From Gammaproteobacteria bacterium (GTDB lineage: Bacteria; Pseudomonadota; Gammaproteobacteria; Berkiellales; Berkiellaceae), in NCBI GenBank assembly GCA_016191245.1, contig JACPOY010000007.1, positions 1-61,413 on the forward strand: a stretch of DNA of 61,413 nt, read 5' to 3'. A model generated the notes under the pieces. That model did not search any database and was not told the DNA's origin. It was given only the letters and a program-made list of their open reading frames with translations. Positions 18,212 to 28,159 of the stretch are shown here, piece by piece (the first letter of the stretch is position 1; each line of letters opens with the position of its first letter). The position numbers and the translations under genes were made by a program.

Positions 18212-19759
18212 ATGGACTTTTTAAAAAATAAATCAATTAAACCACTTCCTGATATCCTCGAAGAGATATTCAATGGTCAATTTGATAATTTTAAAGAAGA
18301 TTGCAATAAATTTAAAATCGTTAGTTTAGATTTATATAATACTCTTGTTAACAAACCTTTACATTTTCTAATAGAAGCGCTTAAAAATACACCTATAACT
18401 TCCATCAGACTATCCAGAAACAATATACAAGATGTAGATGTCAAATATTTTTCAGGTTTAAAATATTCTAATGTTGATAACATTGAACTCAGTGGCAATA
18501 ACATTGGGTATATTGGTTTAAAACAACTTATTGATGCGCTTAAGGGCACAAACGTAACAACGCTTGATCTTAGCGATAATCAAATTCGCGCTATTGCTGC
18601 TGAAGATTTAGCTATAGCTCTTAAAGAAACCAATTTATCAGACATTAGTCTTGCCGGAAATCAAATCGGTGATGTGGGAGCAAGAAATTTTTCTTACGCC
18701 CTAAAGGGTTCCAAGATAACAATAATAAATCTATGTGACTGCCAAATTTCAAGTTTAGGTGCCAAAAATTTTGCTAATGCACTTAAAGATACTAATGTTA
18801 TTTCCATTGATTTAAGTTTCAACAATATTGGAAATGATGGTTTCAAAGATTTACTCATCGCATTAAAAGACTCCAATGTTAAAATAGTCGAACTCATGAA
18901 TAATCAAATTGGAGCTTTTGGAGCAAAACTTTTGGCTTTTGCACTCAGAGATACAAAAATATCAACACTTGATCTTGGTAGTAATCCCTTAGGAGATCTT
19001 GGTGCAAAATTTTTAATTAGTGCTCTTAGAGGAACAAATATAACAACGATTTCTCTTAATGACTGTCAAATAAGTGACATTGGGGCGAAATACATATTTG
19101 GTAAATTACAAGGTACAAATGTAACAGCGATCAACCTTAGTTCAAATAAAATTGGTGTTATTGGAGCGAAAGTTATTGGTACATCTCTCAAAAATACTAA
19201 AATTACATCGATTGATCTTAGCGAAAATGAAATTGGAAATTCAGGAGTTAGAGATTTTGCTTCTCAGTTAAAAGATACTCGTGTCTCAACAATTGAACTT
19301 AGATTTAATAAAATTAATAATATTGGAGCCAAAGAATTAGCAATTGGTTTACAGGGAACTAATGTCACCGAAGTAGACCTATCAAGTAATCAAATTGGCG
19401 ATTCAGGTGCCAAGGATTTTGCGCTTGGATTAAAAGGAACCAACATATCGATAATTATGCTTATAAATAATGATATTGGAAATATCGGTGCTATCGCCTT
19501 AGCAAATGCACTTAAGGGTACTGTCGTAATTGACATAAATCTTAGCGCAAATAAAATTGATGAAAATGGTATGATGGACTTTGTCAGTGGATTAAAAGGA
19601 ACTAACGTAACTAAAGTTAATCTTGAACATAATTTCATTGGAGAATTTGATGCTAATGAACTGGCTCGAAAATTATCAGAAACTAAAATAGTAGAATTCA
19701 ATCTTGGATTTAATTGTGCTGAAGTGAATACATCACTTGAAGAAAACAGAAAAAAATGA
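18212..19759 (+). CDS. Leucine-rich-repeat protein, RNI-like (effector candidate)
   Basis: 515 aa. After an N-terminal cap of about 60 residues, roughly fifteen tandem repeats of about 28 residues follow the pattern VTTIDLSxNxIGDxGAKxFAxALKGTN. This is the ribonuclease-inhibitor/NLR type of LRR common in eukaryotes. Such proteins form horseshoe scaffolds for protein binding. No signal peptide or membrane segment is seen, and no catalytic domain (such as a NEL-type ligase) is attached. The repeats are highly regular, which suggests recent expansion. In host-associated Legionellales-like bacteria, LRR proteins of this kind are often type IV effectors; that is inference here. A long leader with two palindromes precedes it. 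Confidence 0.9.
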   Translation: MDFLKNKSIKPLPDILEEIFNGQFDNFKEDCNKFKIVSLDLYNTLVNKPLHFLIEALKNTPITSIRLSRNNIQDVDVKYFSGLKYSNVDNIELSGNNIGYIGLKQLIDALKGTNVTTLDLSDNQIRAIAAEDLAIALKETNLSDISLAGNQIGDVGARNFSYALKGSKITIINLCDCQISSLGAKNFANALKDTNVISIDLSFNNIGNDGFKDLLIALKDSNVKIVELMNNQIGAFGAKLLAFALRDTKISTLDLGSNPLGDLGAKFLISALRGTNITTISLNDCQISDIGAKYIFGKLQGTNVTAINLSSNKIGVIGAKVIGTSLKNTKITSIDLSENEIGNSGVRDFASQLKDTRVSTIELRFNKINNIGAKELAIGLQGTNVTEVDLSSNQIGDSGAKDFALGLKGTNISIIMLINNDIGNIGAIALANALKGTVVIDINLSANKIDENGMMDFVSGLKGTNVTKVNLEHNFIGEFDANELARKLSETKIVEFNLGFNCAEVNTSLEENRKK

Positions 19760-19810
19760 TAATCCTCCGCTGTTGGTTTTTAAATAAAAGAAATAATCAA
19801 CATGTGTAAT

Positions 19811-19892
19811 AATGTGGTCAGGCTTGTATTATTGTATTCTATAAAATAGTTTTCCTATACCGTAAATACAATAATACAAGCCTGACCACATT
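19811..19892. repeat. 28-bp perfect inverted repeat (MITE-like or terminator hairpin)
   Basis: Bases 19811-19838 and 19865-19892 are perfect reverse complements; the arm begins AATGTGGTCAGGCTTG, and the spacer is 26 bp. The arm length and lack of a T-tract make a miniature inverted-repeat element or remnant transposon ends more likely than a simple terminator. It lies 51 bp after the LRR stop codon. Confidence 0.75.
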
Positions 19893-20289
19893 TCTTAGTA
19901 ATATTAATTTATGTGATAACAAACATATGAATTCAGACATTAACTGATATTTTTGATTCACAGATTTTGGGTAAAATCAACCTCAATATAAGTCTTGCCA
20001 TTCTCTTTCTCGACTCGTACGGATTTTTTAAGTGGATTTATGTAATAGCTCAAAATGTTCAGAAATTTTCGCTTGGTAAATTTTTACATGGTTATATTCG
20101 GATTTATTCAAAAAATTTAAAATGTCACTTTTATCCGTTTCCTCTATTCTACAACCTGAAATACGTGAAGGAATTTAACTTTCGATACAGAGCGGGAATT
20201 TCAAATGAAAGCTTTGCAATTGCAACAAAGTATAAAATGTCACAAGCACACTAATAAACATAAAAATCAGCCTTTTCAACTATATTGCT
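19893..20289. other. Gene-poor stretch
   Basis: A plus-strand frame of 95 codons (19967-20254) is present, but its composition is odd (Tyr/Phe/Lys rich), it has no ribosome binding site and I recognise no family. Its end (KEFNFRYRAG...FAIATKYKM) is faintly like the tail of ISXO2/IS1595-type transposases, which would fit the adjacent inverted repeat, but this is weak. Confidence 0.25.
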
Positions 20290-20802
20290 TCATTCAAGAT
20301 TTTTAAAGCAATCAACATTGGTTACCGATTTTAATACACTACAGTCAAGTATTGTTGTTTTTCCTTTTGCATCGTTTTCAATCGCAATGGCATATCTCAT
20401 GCCATTAGAACAAGCCACATTCCAGTAAGCTGTTTTATCAGCACCAGTACCTTGAAAAAATGTAGAAGTAGGCGTACAAGCTATGCCACTTTCATTAAGT
20501 TGTTGGCCGAACAACTTTGTTCGTTCTGAAGATGACATACGCATTATCAATCTATGCCACTCATTATTTGAAACATCTGAATGTGTTTGATTTGTGGTAG
20601 CATTTTGTGCAATGACTTGAGCTGGCTTCTGAGGCTTATTGGGGCTATTTACTGAATAGAATATATAAAATATTAAACATCCTAATAAGATAGTAATAAT
20701 AGGGACAGTTGTGCTTCCTGGAGCTTTTATCCCACAATGGGGACAAACTTTTGCCGATTTAGCAACCTCTTTTTTACACTCTTTGCATTTGGTTAAGGCC
20801 AT
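20290..20802 (-). CDS. Zinc-ribbon membrane protein, 170 aa
   Basis: Start set at the ATG at 20802 ([15 protein letters not shown]), which has an AGGGAG ribosome binding site; the frame is open 25 codons further up. Two CxxC pairs (CKEC and CPHC) form an N-terminal zinc ribbon, followed by one transmembrane helix (about residues 35-55, [16 protein letters not shown]) and a soluble C-terminal part with four cysteines (CTPTS, CSNGMRY, LDCSVL, VDCFKN) likely to form disulfides. That topology places the zinc ribbon inside and the C-terminus in the periplasm. Function unknown. Confidence 0.7.
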   Translation of the reverse strand: MALTKCKECKKEVAKSAKVCPHCGIKAPGSTTVPIITILLGCLIFYIFYSVNSPNKPQKPAQVIAQNATTNQTHSDVSNNEWHRLIMRMSSSERTKLFGQQLNESGIACTPTSTFFQGTGADKTAYWNVACSNGMRYAIAIENDAKGKTTILDCSVLKSVTNVDCFKNLE

Positions 20803-21160
20803 ATAAAAGACTCCCTTGGGAGAACCAACCAGAAATAAAACAATAATCGCAGAATGCACATAGGCAATATATTCCATAGAACTGCTTCAAGAGATTGCGT
20901 GATTTTCATAGTAAACAATTCAGTTATTTTACGAATAAACATCTATATAATATAACAGTCAACCAAGCTTAAAAGGTCAGCAGTTAATATTCAATATAGA
21001 TTAAGTTAAACAAGTATATGCTACTCTAAATCGGCTATTATGGGCTGACGTACAATTACAGTGTAGTTACTATAATCTCATTAAGAAAATTTATGCCAGT
21101 AAAGGACGCGAGGGTCTTGCTTGTACATTAAACAGTCTTCAAAAAATACGACTCTAACTT
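20803..21160. other. Intergenic stretch with a short start-less frame
   Basis: 358 bp upstream of the zinc-ribbon gene and downstream of the Vsr-like gene. A plus-strand open frame of 50 codons (21005-21157, ending SLQKIRL) has protein-like composition but no start codon or ribosome binding site. It may be a decayed gene. No RNA gene or clear terminator is seen. Confidence 0.25.
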
Positions 21161-23158
21161 TTATGATTTCATACGAAGAGTTATACCTGCTCTCTTATAT
21201 CTGCATTTAGGGCAGCCTCTGCCAGTTGTTCTATGAATTATCGAATCATTCCATTCATGCCCGCAACGCCCGTTCCACCAAATCTTCCTGCCAGATCCAG
21301 GGGTGAAGTATTCAGGAAGCAACGAATCGTTCTTTAAGGGGTGCCAGTCTTTTATTAAATCTGGGAATAAATATCTTAGTGACTTCTCAAGTTCTACGTG
21401 CTTTCTCCTAGAGAAGTAGTCATTAAAATAAGAGTTTGCAATCCAATTGCTTTGCTCCATGTATTTATCAATTTTTCCTGTAAGCTCAACGGATTTTGTA
21501 TTTATGTTTTTCAGAATCATTTTTAGGATCTCTTTTATCGTTGCAACATTTATTTCCCTTCTTTTTACGCGAATGTCATTTGAACCTAAAAGTGGGAGAC
21601 CTTCTTCTCTTACTCTAATAAAACACATGGTTGAGTTTAAAGCTAAATATTTTTCTAGATCTTTTTCATGTTTGTCTTGATGCCAATATACTCCATCATA
21701 TTCAATCCCTATATTAAACCCTGGTAAAAAAATATCGACTTCACGCATTTGAATAATGACTCTATGTTGCACATCTTCAAATATTGCTTTCAGTTCACTA
21801 AAGATTCTTAATTCTGGAATAGAGTATGCAGGATTGCACTTTGGGCAACCAGTGCCGTGTGTTCGGTGATTAATCGTTGCTTGCCATTCATGATTATCAC
21901 CTTTTGGACATTTCCACCAGACCATTTTAGCTGTCCCAGGAGGAACATCTTTAGGAGTTATCTTACCGTTTTTTGTTGGATGCCATTGTTCTGCTATTTC
22001 TGAGTAAAGCACTGCCAAAGAGTTAGAGTTAACAACTCTATGCCCTGAGCATATAGGACATCCTTTTCCATTTTTTCTATTGTTAATTTTGGCAAGCCAC
22101 TCATGATCATCGCCTTTTAGGCATTTCCACCATACTTTTTTACTTGCGCTAGGTAGGACATCAAATGTTGTAAGCTTTCCATTTTTAGTGGGGTGCCACT
22201 CTTTGGCTAATTCTGGATTTACTGTTCCCAATGAGTTAGATCTTGCCACTCTCTGATTAGAGCAAATAGGGCAGCCAATTCCTTTATTTCTATTTGCAAT
22301 AACTGCATCCCACTCATGATCATCACCTTTGGGACACTTCCACCACAATTTTTTTCCAGAGTTGGGGGTAACTTTATCAGGGGTTAATTCACCATTTTTA
22401 GTGGGGTGCCATTCTTTAGCCAGCTCAGGATTTAATGTTTCTAAACAATTTGATTTAACGACTTTTTGACCAGCACAAATTCCGCAGCCTATACCTTTAG
22501 CTCTGCTAATTACACTTGTTTGCCACTCATGGTCATCGCCTTTTGGGCACTTCCACCATACTCTTTTACTTGAGGCTGGAGTTATCTCTTCAGGTGTTAG
22601 TTTGCCATTTTTGGTAGGGTGCCATTCTTTAGTAATTTCAGGTTTTAATGTCGCCAAAGAATTCGATTTAACCACTGCCCTATTTGAGCAAATTAAGCAA
22701 CCTGATCCATTGTTTCTCCATTCTACTGCAGACTGCCATTCGTGGTCGTCGCCTATTGAGCATTTCCACCATACTTTTTTGCATGAACCAGGAATAACAT
22801 CGTAGGGAGTTAATTTTCCATTTTTGGTAGGATGCCATTCTTTAGCAAGTGCTGGATTCAGTGTTGCTAAACAATTAGATTTAACGACTACTCTACCAGC
22901 ACATATTCCGCAACCATGACCTTTACTCCGGGACTTAATAGCAGCTGCCCATTCGTGATCATTTCCTTTTGGGCATTTCCACCATGCTATTTTGTCTGAA
23001 AAAGGTGATACGTCATATGGAGTAAGCTCCCTATTTTTGGTAGGGTGCCACTCTTTGACTAGTTCAGGAGTATTTGTCGCAAAACTTTGTTTATCCACTC
23101 GAGTATCAACTGCGACGCTGATATCGTTCAACCATAGCCAAAGAATTTCGCTGCTCAA
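21161..23158 (-). CDS. Multi-zinc-ribbon (DUF4379-type) protein with Vsr-like nuclease segment
   Basis: 665 aa. Six tandem units of about 68 residues each carry EWHPTKNGxLTPxDVxPxSxKKVWWKCPKGDDHEW and end in a CxxC pair (GCGIC, GCLIC, GCPIC). A seventh unit sits at the C-terminus after a different domain. These are the DUF4379 treble-clef/zinc-ribbon repeats. Between units six and seven (about 440-540), PELRIFSELKAIF, REVDIFLPGFNIGIEYDG and MCFIRVREEG resemble the Vsr/PD-(D/E)xK endonuclease fold. The start overlaps the STAND ATPase gene by 53 bp, so the two are probably translated together. It likely binds and cuts DNA; a defence role is inferred from the pairing. Confidence 0.8.
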   Translation of the reverse strand: MSSEILWLWLNDISVAVDTRVDKQSFATNTPELVKEWHPTKNRELTPYDVSPFSDKIAWWKCPKGNDHEWAAAIKSRSKGHGCGICAGRVVVKSNCLATLNPALAKEWHPTKNGKLTPYDVIPGSCKKVWWKCSIGDDHEWQSAVEWRNNGSGCLICSNRAVVKSNSLATLKPEITKEWHPTKNGKLTPEEITPASSKRVWWKCPKGDDHEWQTSVISRAKGIGCGICAGQKVVKSNCLETLNPELAKEWHPTKNGELTPDKVTPNSGKKLWWKCPKGDDHEWDAVIANRNKGIGCPICSNQRVARSNSLGTVNPELAKEWHPTKNGKLTTFDVLPSASKKVWWKCLKGDDHEWLAKINNRKNGKGCPICSGHRVVNSNSLAVLYSEIAEQWHPTKNGKITPKDVPPGTAKMVWWKCPKGDNHEWQATINHRTHGTGCPKCNPAYSIPELRIFSELKAIFEDVQHRVIIQMREVDIFLPGFNIGIEYDGVYWHQDKHEKDLEKYLALNSTMCFIRVREEGLPLLGSNDIRVKRREINVATIKEILKMILKNINTKSVELTGKIDKYMEQSNWIANSYFNDYFSRRKHVELEKSLRYLFPDLIKDWHPLKNDSLLPEYFTPGSGRKIWWNGRCGHEWNDSIIHRTTGRGCPKCRYKRAGITLRMKS

Positions 23159-26100
23159 TCTCAGCCCATTCCCTTATTCGTTTAATTGGATTGTTTAAAA
23201 ACCTCGCTGCTACATTAGCCTGCTCTTGGTGGCTTTTAGCTATATCCCCGCTATATACCTGCATTCTATGAGCACCATAGCTAAAAAATTCGAATACTTT
23301 ATTGTCAGTCTCAAATTTTTCCAAAACAAAAGCAGTTATTGAAGGTACAATCGCCTCATCATCAGAATTTACATAAGGCAGTGGCAGAAACGAAGCAACA
23401 AGTCTTGCGGCTTCAAGGCCTTGTTTTGTAATCCACTTTTCAAGGTTTGACTCAGGAATCGAACGTATCAGTTTATGGTAGGTTCCATACTCAAAGTTTA
23501 ACCTCTGTTGTTCATCTGCAAGAATTGGTTCTAAGCATTCAAGAAACAAGTCTGCATGCGTTTGAATGGTTGAAATTAATACCTCTTGTGCTGCCTTTTT
23601 TAATCCATAGTGCTTTGATAAAAGTGCCTGCACTGCTATCGAAATTGCTTGTTTAGAGTCAACTTCAATGAAATCTTCAACGACTTTCCCCCACCAAAAT
23701 CCGAAACCTACTTCACGTGGATTAGCGACCTCAGCAATTAGCTTCAGCAATTTCCAAGCTTCAGGAAGAACGGGATCCTTTGATAACTGCTCGACAGTCT
23801 CCTCTGACCATTTGCTCTGATATCGCGAACCTAAGAAATAGTCAAAGATTGAAAATACATTTTGATTATCAGTATTAGCAGATTCAATCAGTAAACATAA
23901 TATACGCTTTAAGTCTTTATCTTCGGTCGTGTCTTTAAGAGAACCAAAAGCAAAAGGGCTTAAGGCATTTAGCGTTAACTGGCCCTTCTCAATCAGGTTA
24001 AAGGTTCGCTCTAATAGGTTTAATTTATTTCCACCCACAATAGCCAAATCATATACCATGGCTGGCATACTCGACGTAATCTGATCCAGCAAAGAGTTTA
24101 TTACTATTGCATGATCTTGATTCAGCTCAAGAAGTCCTTGAATATATCCTCTGCCTAAAAGCGGATTTTTATATCTTTGGCATGCATCTAAAATAATCTT
24201 AATTAATTTTGCGTTAGGATCCTTCTTACCAATATGCCATCCTAAACTAGCACTGGAATGAGCGACTTCAGAACATAGCCACTCTAGCTCCGTGCTTAAA
24301 AGATTGTTATCAGTTACTAATTCATTGGCAAGCTGTTTTAATTCTTCATTCCATTGCGCTTCTTCGTCTCTGATAGTTAGGTCCCATGAATTTTTTGCAA
24401 CTGCATTGACTAATCGACCATGAAAATCGGTTGGCTTTAGTGCTACTTTCCAATCTTTAACTTGCTGCATATAATTTTTATCTATTCCATCATTGTCAAA
24501 ATATATGAAATCAGCAAGCGCCTCATCTAAATGAACTAATAACGTTTCATTGACTTGCTTATCAAAAATCAACTGCAGATCATTTAAATAACCCATGCTC
24601 AATAAACTCCGCACACTGTTAAGTAAGGCACTGCCAATTTTATCTTTTAGCTTTGCATGTGACGTTGCAAGCTTGACTGCAGTTTTTATAATATGGCTAA
24701 AACATTGACTATACTCTTCACTCGATGCAGGAACCCAGCTTGGTGGAGTTATGCGACCCGCTACTGTCTCAGGAGGTACAGCTTTAGAAACAGTTACATT
24801 CAATGTCTCTTCGAGTGCTGAAAGTGCTAATTCAACAATTTTTTCATCTTTAGATTGAAGGTATTTTTCTAATAAAGTAAATCGTTCAAGGAATGGTATG
24901 CTAGTGCCAGATAAGACTATTCTATAAAGCTCTTTCCACAGTTCTCTTGAATTATTAGCAATGTTAGGCTCTGATTCATTAAGAGCTAACTTAAGCAAAC
25001 TGATTTCACAATCATAAAAATATTCTTTAAATGTTGCTAATCGTTCTAATAACCAAACTAGTTTTCGTCTAGGACCCCAATCCCCATTCGCCCAATCACC
25101 TTTTATTGCCATTACTTCTTCATCAGTTGCCTGTTCAATTTTTCGCCTTAATACACTAAGCATTCCATCAGGATCAGATTCAACAACGGCGATGATAAAC
25201 ATTACATCCTTTAATTGGGCTAAAGAACCTGGAAGAAGTTGTTCAGCCCTTTGATGAAAAAAACTAGTCACCATTTTTTTATTTTCTTTCGTGCCATGCT
25301 CCGTAACATTTTTGATGAAAGATTCTATTAATTGGGGAGGTATGCTTTTAAAGAACGTATCTGGATCATGTTCTATCCACCCTTGCCAAGCATGAAAAAA
25401 TGCCACCTTGATTATTATATATGGTGTCACATAGAAATATCGTGCATTGCGCCCAACGAAACCAATTGAGTCATGTATATTATTAGCAATCCTTAAAAAA
25501 TTTGGTTTTGAAATGCCTGAAAGTGATAAAACAAAATCAAGTTGTTTACTATCTTCTTCCGTGAATCCAACAGCGTCAAAGAGTGATAGTGATTCAACTA
25601 CAGCTCGACTATCATGCTCTTTTAGTAGAATTTCATAATAAGCGTAAATTTCACGCGAAGGGCTAATGAGTCCTAATGCTTGAATTTCAGGATCAGATTT
25701 GCAAAGGGCGCCCGCAAAGCGAATAAAACCTTCTGATTGCTGTGCGTATAAACGACGTCTAGATTCAGCTACTTCAGGAAAATTAATGCCGAGCACCTCC
25801 AGCACTTGTTCAGCAGACATGGCCACCAAGGAAAATTGTGAGTCTATTGTGGGTCGTTTAGCATTTTGATTGCTAACAGTAATCACGCGGATTCGCTTGG
25901 CATGAGGGTTAAGTAATTGGCTATAATCTGAACCGCCTTTCACTGAGCAGTCATCAGCGACAATTATCGCTTGTGCAGTTTCATCCGTTGTCAAAAAATG
26001 ACTTAATTTAAGAAGTTCTTTTTCATCTGTTGAATATACCGTAAGCGACCGTGCCATTTTGTCTTGAAAAAGAGTTTCAAGAACCATTCTTGTTTTACCA

Positions 26101-26783
26101 ACTCCCGCCTTACCGGTTATTGGCAGCACCACATTTGGTTGAGGCACATCAAAATTAATATGCTCTAAAATTTTGCCAGCGGTTTCAGACCACTCATCAT
26201 AGGGCACGTAAGTTTGAATGGCATATCGAGCAGCTTTGAGCTGCCTATTTAAATCGATAATTTGAGTGTTAAATGAAGAGTAAAAGAACTGAAGTGTAAT
26301 TGCAGGGTATGAAAGCAACCATCGAGCAAGATCTTCATTTGTTAGCACCAGCGCTTTTGCCGCACCTGGACATATTTTTTGGATCTCCTCATTTAATACG
26401 TTTTCCCATTCTCCAACTTTTTGTGCAACTAGGATATCGCATATGCAAAATCGATATGCATAACCCTCTTTAATGAGCTGAACAACGTAAGGCTTATTTA
26501 CCTCCTCTTTCAACATCTGAGGATGTATATCAGAAAAATCTCTGGCTTTGTATTGCCATATACTCGGCTCCTTCATCCATCCAGTATTATCATCTGATGT
26601 GCCTTGATCTACTTTTGTGTCAACGCCCCCGTCAGATATATTTCTTAAACCGGTATATAGTGAAGAAAGGGGAATGCTTAAAGCTTTCGCGTGAGCATGA
26701 AGCAATATATCCCCGAAACCCGCAAATTTTAGTCCATCTGCCGATCTTAGCTCGTATAGTTTCTCTGAGTTAATGTGCCACAT
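23106..26783 (-). CDS. STAND-type NTPase with N-terminal restriction-endonuclease-like domain
   Basis: 1225 aa from the ATG at 26783, chosen for its AAAGGAG ribosome binding site; a start seven codons upstream is less likely. Residues 1-170 look like an Mrr/PD-(D/E)xK nuclease domain, with SIWQYKARDF (a Q-x-K motif at 77-79), KPYVVQLIKEGYAY and a hydrophobic core. The NTPase follows, with Walker A GKAGVGKT (224-231) and Walker B AIIVADD (about 273). The remaining 800 residues are helical repeats of the kind used by STAND proteins as sensors. The architecture effector-ATPase-sensor matches Avs-like antiphage proteins. It is followed by the zinc-ribbon/Vsr-like gene with a 53-bp overlap. It is probably an abortive-infection or restriction device; the trigger is unknown. 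Confidence 0.78.
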   Translation of the reverse strand: MWHINSEKLYELRSADGLKFAGFGDILLHAHAKALSIPLSSLYTGLRNISDGGVDTKVDQGTSDDNTGWMKEPSIWQYKARDFSDIHPQMLKEEVNKPYVVQLIKEGYAYRFCICDILVAQKVGEWENVLNEEIQKICPGAAKALVLTNEDLARWLLSYPAITLQFFYSSFNTQIIDLNRQLKAARYAIQTYVPYDEWSETAGKILEHINFDVPQPNVVLPITGKAGVGKTRMVLETLFQDKMARSLTVYSTDEKELLKLSHFLTTDETAQAIIVADDCSVKGGSDYSQLLNPHAKRIRVITVSNQNAKRPTIDSQFSLVAMSAEQVLEVLGINFPEVAESRRRLYAQQSEGFIRFAGALCKSDPEIQALGLISPSREIYAYYEILLKEHDSRAVVESLSLFDAVGFTEEDSKQLDFVLSLSGISKPNFLRIANNIHDSIGFVGRNARYFYVTPYIIIKVAFFHAWQGWIEHDPDTFFKSIPPQLIESFIKNVTEHGTKENKKMVTSFFHQRAEQLLPGSLAQLKDVMFIIAVVESDPDGMLSVLRRKIEQATDEEVMAIKGDWANGDWGPRRKLVWLLERLATFKEYFYDCEISLLKLALNESEPNIANNSRELWKELYRIVLSGTSIPFLERFTLLEKYLQSKDEKIVELALSALEETLNVTVSKAVPPETVAGRITPPSWVPASSEEYSQCFSHIIKTAVKLATSHAKLKDKIGSALLNSVRSLLSMGYLNDLQLIFDKQVNETLLVHLDEALADFIYFDNDGIDKNYMQQVKDWKVALKPTDFHGRLVNAVAKNSWDLTIRDEEAQWNEELKQLANELVTDNNLLSTELEWLCSEVAHSSASLGWHIGKKDPNAKLIKIILDACQRYKNPLLGRGYIQGLLELNQDHAIVINSLLDQITSSMPAMVYDLAIVGGNKLNLLERTFNLIEKGQLTLNALSPFAFGSLKDTTEDKDLKRILCLLIESANTDNQNVFSIFDYFLGSRYQSKWSEETVEQLSKDPVLPEAWKLLKLIAEVANPREVGFGFWWGKVVEDFIEVDSKQAISIAVQALLSKHYGLKKAAQEVLISTIQTHADLFLECLEPILADEQQRLNFEYGTYHKLIRSIPESNLEKWITKQGLEAARLVASFLPLPYVNSDDEAIVPSITAFVLEKFETDNKVFEFFSYGAHRMQVYSGDIAKSHQEQANVAARFLNNPIKRIREWAEIEQRNSLAMVERYQRRS

Positions 26784-26908
26784 AGATACTCCTTTAAGCA
26801 GCAAGAAGCCTATTATATACGTTTAACAAAACTATGACTTGAAAACGCGCACTCAGTGAAGTGCTTATTGTACGCTTATTCGATTGGGTGCTTATTTTTC
26901 AGGCTTGA

Positions 26909-26972
26909 TGTAAGTCTTTGATTTATATAGTGGGCCCACTAGGACTTGAACCTAGGACCAAAGGATTATGAG
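26909..26972 (-). repeat. Island left attachment site (tRNA 3'-half duplicate)
   Basis: 64 bp matching 41761-41824 with two mismatches near its outer end; 26918-26972 is identical. It contains the acceptor arm, T arm and part of the anticodon loop of the CAT tRNA, then departs from it after GGATTATGAG. The rest of the tRNA is absent, so this is the remnant half made by integration. Confidence 0.93.
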
Positions 26973-27088
26973 ACCGCTAAATACCATTCCTCATAATAAG
27001 ACACAAAACTATATAGCTTATAAAACAAAGTGTTATGGATTTTTTGTGTTACCTCGAGTTGTGGATAACTAGTCAAGTGTTGTGGCCC

Positions 27089-27114
27089 AGTGTCCCATGA
27101 GTGCCCCATAAAAC
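27089..27114 (+). repeat. Candidate integrase arm site A
   Basis: AGTGTCCCATGAGTGCCCCA is itself two near-identical half-sites (AGTGYCCCAT) in tandem. It matches 36179-36202 (reverse strand) and 41714-41740. It lies 117 bp inside the left attachment site. Confidence 0.6.
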
Positions 27115-27136
27115 AATAGTCGACGATGATTATTGG

Positions 27137-28159
27137 TTAAATCCAATTCAAGGCTTTCAAATGTTTCCAACCTGATTCAACATGTTTTGGTTTAAACTGT
27201 GCCTTTCTGGTATTCCATTCTTTCAGCCCTTTATAAACATCATCTAGACTTCTAGCTTCTTCTTGCGCTGCTAGCCAATCAATTGAGGATAGTAATTCCA
27301 TCCCGTATGGCGTTTCATAACCCTCAATTAGTTGTCGAATTAAGTTTAACCTTTCTAAAGAAGAGGAATCATTCTTCAAAAATTCGTATGCAGTAACCTC
27401 TACCCCAGGTTTGATCTTAATCTCGGCTCTATCAGCATTATCTCCACATCCTAATAGGTAATGGCCTTCCATATCATTAAGAACGTGCCTAATCTTTGGA
27501 GAATAGGGTCCATATAAATGCTTAACAAAATTCAGATTCAGATTCTCTCCAGTTCTATACATAAAATAAGCTAGCTTTTGGATTTCAATTGAAGTTAAAG
27601 CATAGTCTGGTTCTTTATAATCTTTGATAAGAAGAATGAATAGCGCTCTCGTCTTTGTCATTTTCGGCGTTTCTGATTTTACTTCTATATATCTAGGTCC
27701 TTTGTGCTCTTGCGGTGAGTAAATAAATATTTCAACATCGACTAAATCCATAAGTGAATTTTCTATTAATGGCAGTACAACCTTCCAATCTAACCCCCCA
27801 TTACCACATCCAAGAGGAGGAATCGCAATGGATTTAATATTGAGTTTAATAATTTCCTGTTTAAGCGCCGCTAATCCTTTTTCAATATCAATTAACCGCG
27901 ATTTAGCTTTCCAGTGGCCCTTTGTTGGAAAGTTAATAATGTATCGTGGATTAACGGCATGGGTTTCAAATACATGCATTTTGCCAAGAACTAGCTGATG
28001 ATGTGTGCATGCTTTTTCATATGCCTTGAAGTTCTCTGGATAGGCTTTTTTAAATTGTAGTGCTAATCCTTTGCCCATAACACCAACACAATTGACGGTA
28101 TTAACCAGTGCATCTACATTTGATTCAAGCAAGCTGCCAGATGTTTTTTCTATAATCAT
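27137..28159 (-). CDS. darG: DarG-like macrodomain antitoxin
   Basis: 340 aa. Residues 1-155 form a macrodomain: NTVNCVGVMGKGLALQFKKAYP binds ADP-ribose, and IPPLGCGNGGLDW is the second substrate loop. DarG removes ADP-ribose from DNA, reversing the action of DarT. The C-terminal half (about 170-340) is the domain found in long DarG proteins that also binds the toxin. It begins immediately after the darT stop codon with no gap, so the pair is translationally coupled. The whole module lies near the left end of the island and probably stabilises it or blocks phage. Confidence 0.92.
   Translation of the reverse strand: MIIEKTSGSLLESNVDALVNTVNCVGVMGKGLALQFKKAYPENFKAYEKACTHHQLVLGKMHVFETHAVNPRYIINFPTKGHWKAKSRLIDIEKGLAALKQEIIKLNIKSIAIPPLGCGNGGLDWKVVLPLIENSLMDLVDVEIFIYSPQEHKGPRYIEVKSETPKMTKTRALFILLIKDYKEPDYALTSIEIQKLAYFMYRTGENLNLNFVKHLYGPYSPKIRHVLNDMEGHYLLGCGDNADRAEIKIKPGVEVTAYEFLKNDSSSLERLNLIRQLIEGYETPYGMELLSSIDWLAAQEEARSLDDVYKGLKEWNTRKAQFKPKHVESGWKHLKALNWI

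Noticed and set aside
19967..20254. 95-codon plus-strand frame after the LRR gene
   Set aside because: No ribosome binding site and odd composition; the faint likeness to the end of an ISXO2-type transposase is too weak to annotate as a gene.
26919..26972. A second tRNA gene at the left end of the island
   Set aside because: Only the 3' half is present; D arm and 5' acceptor strand are missing, so it is the attachment-site duplicate and not a functional tRNA.
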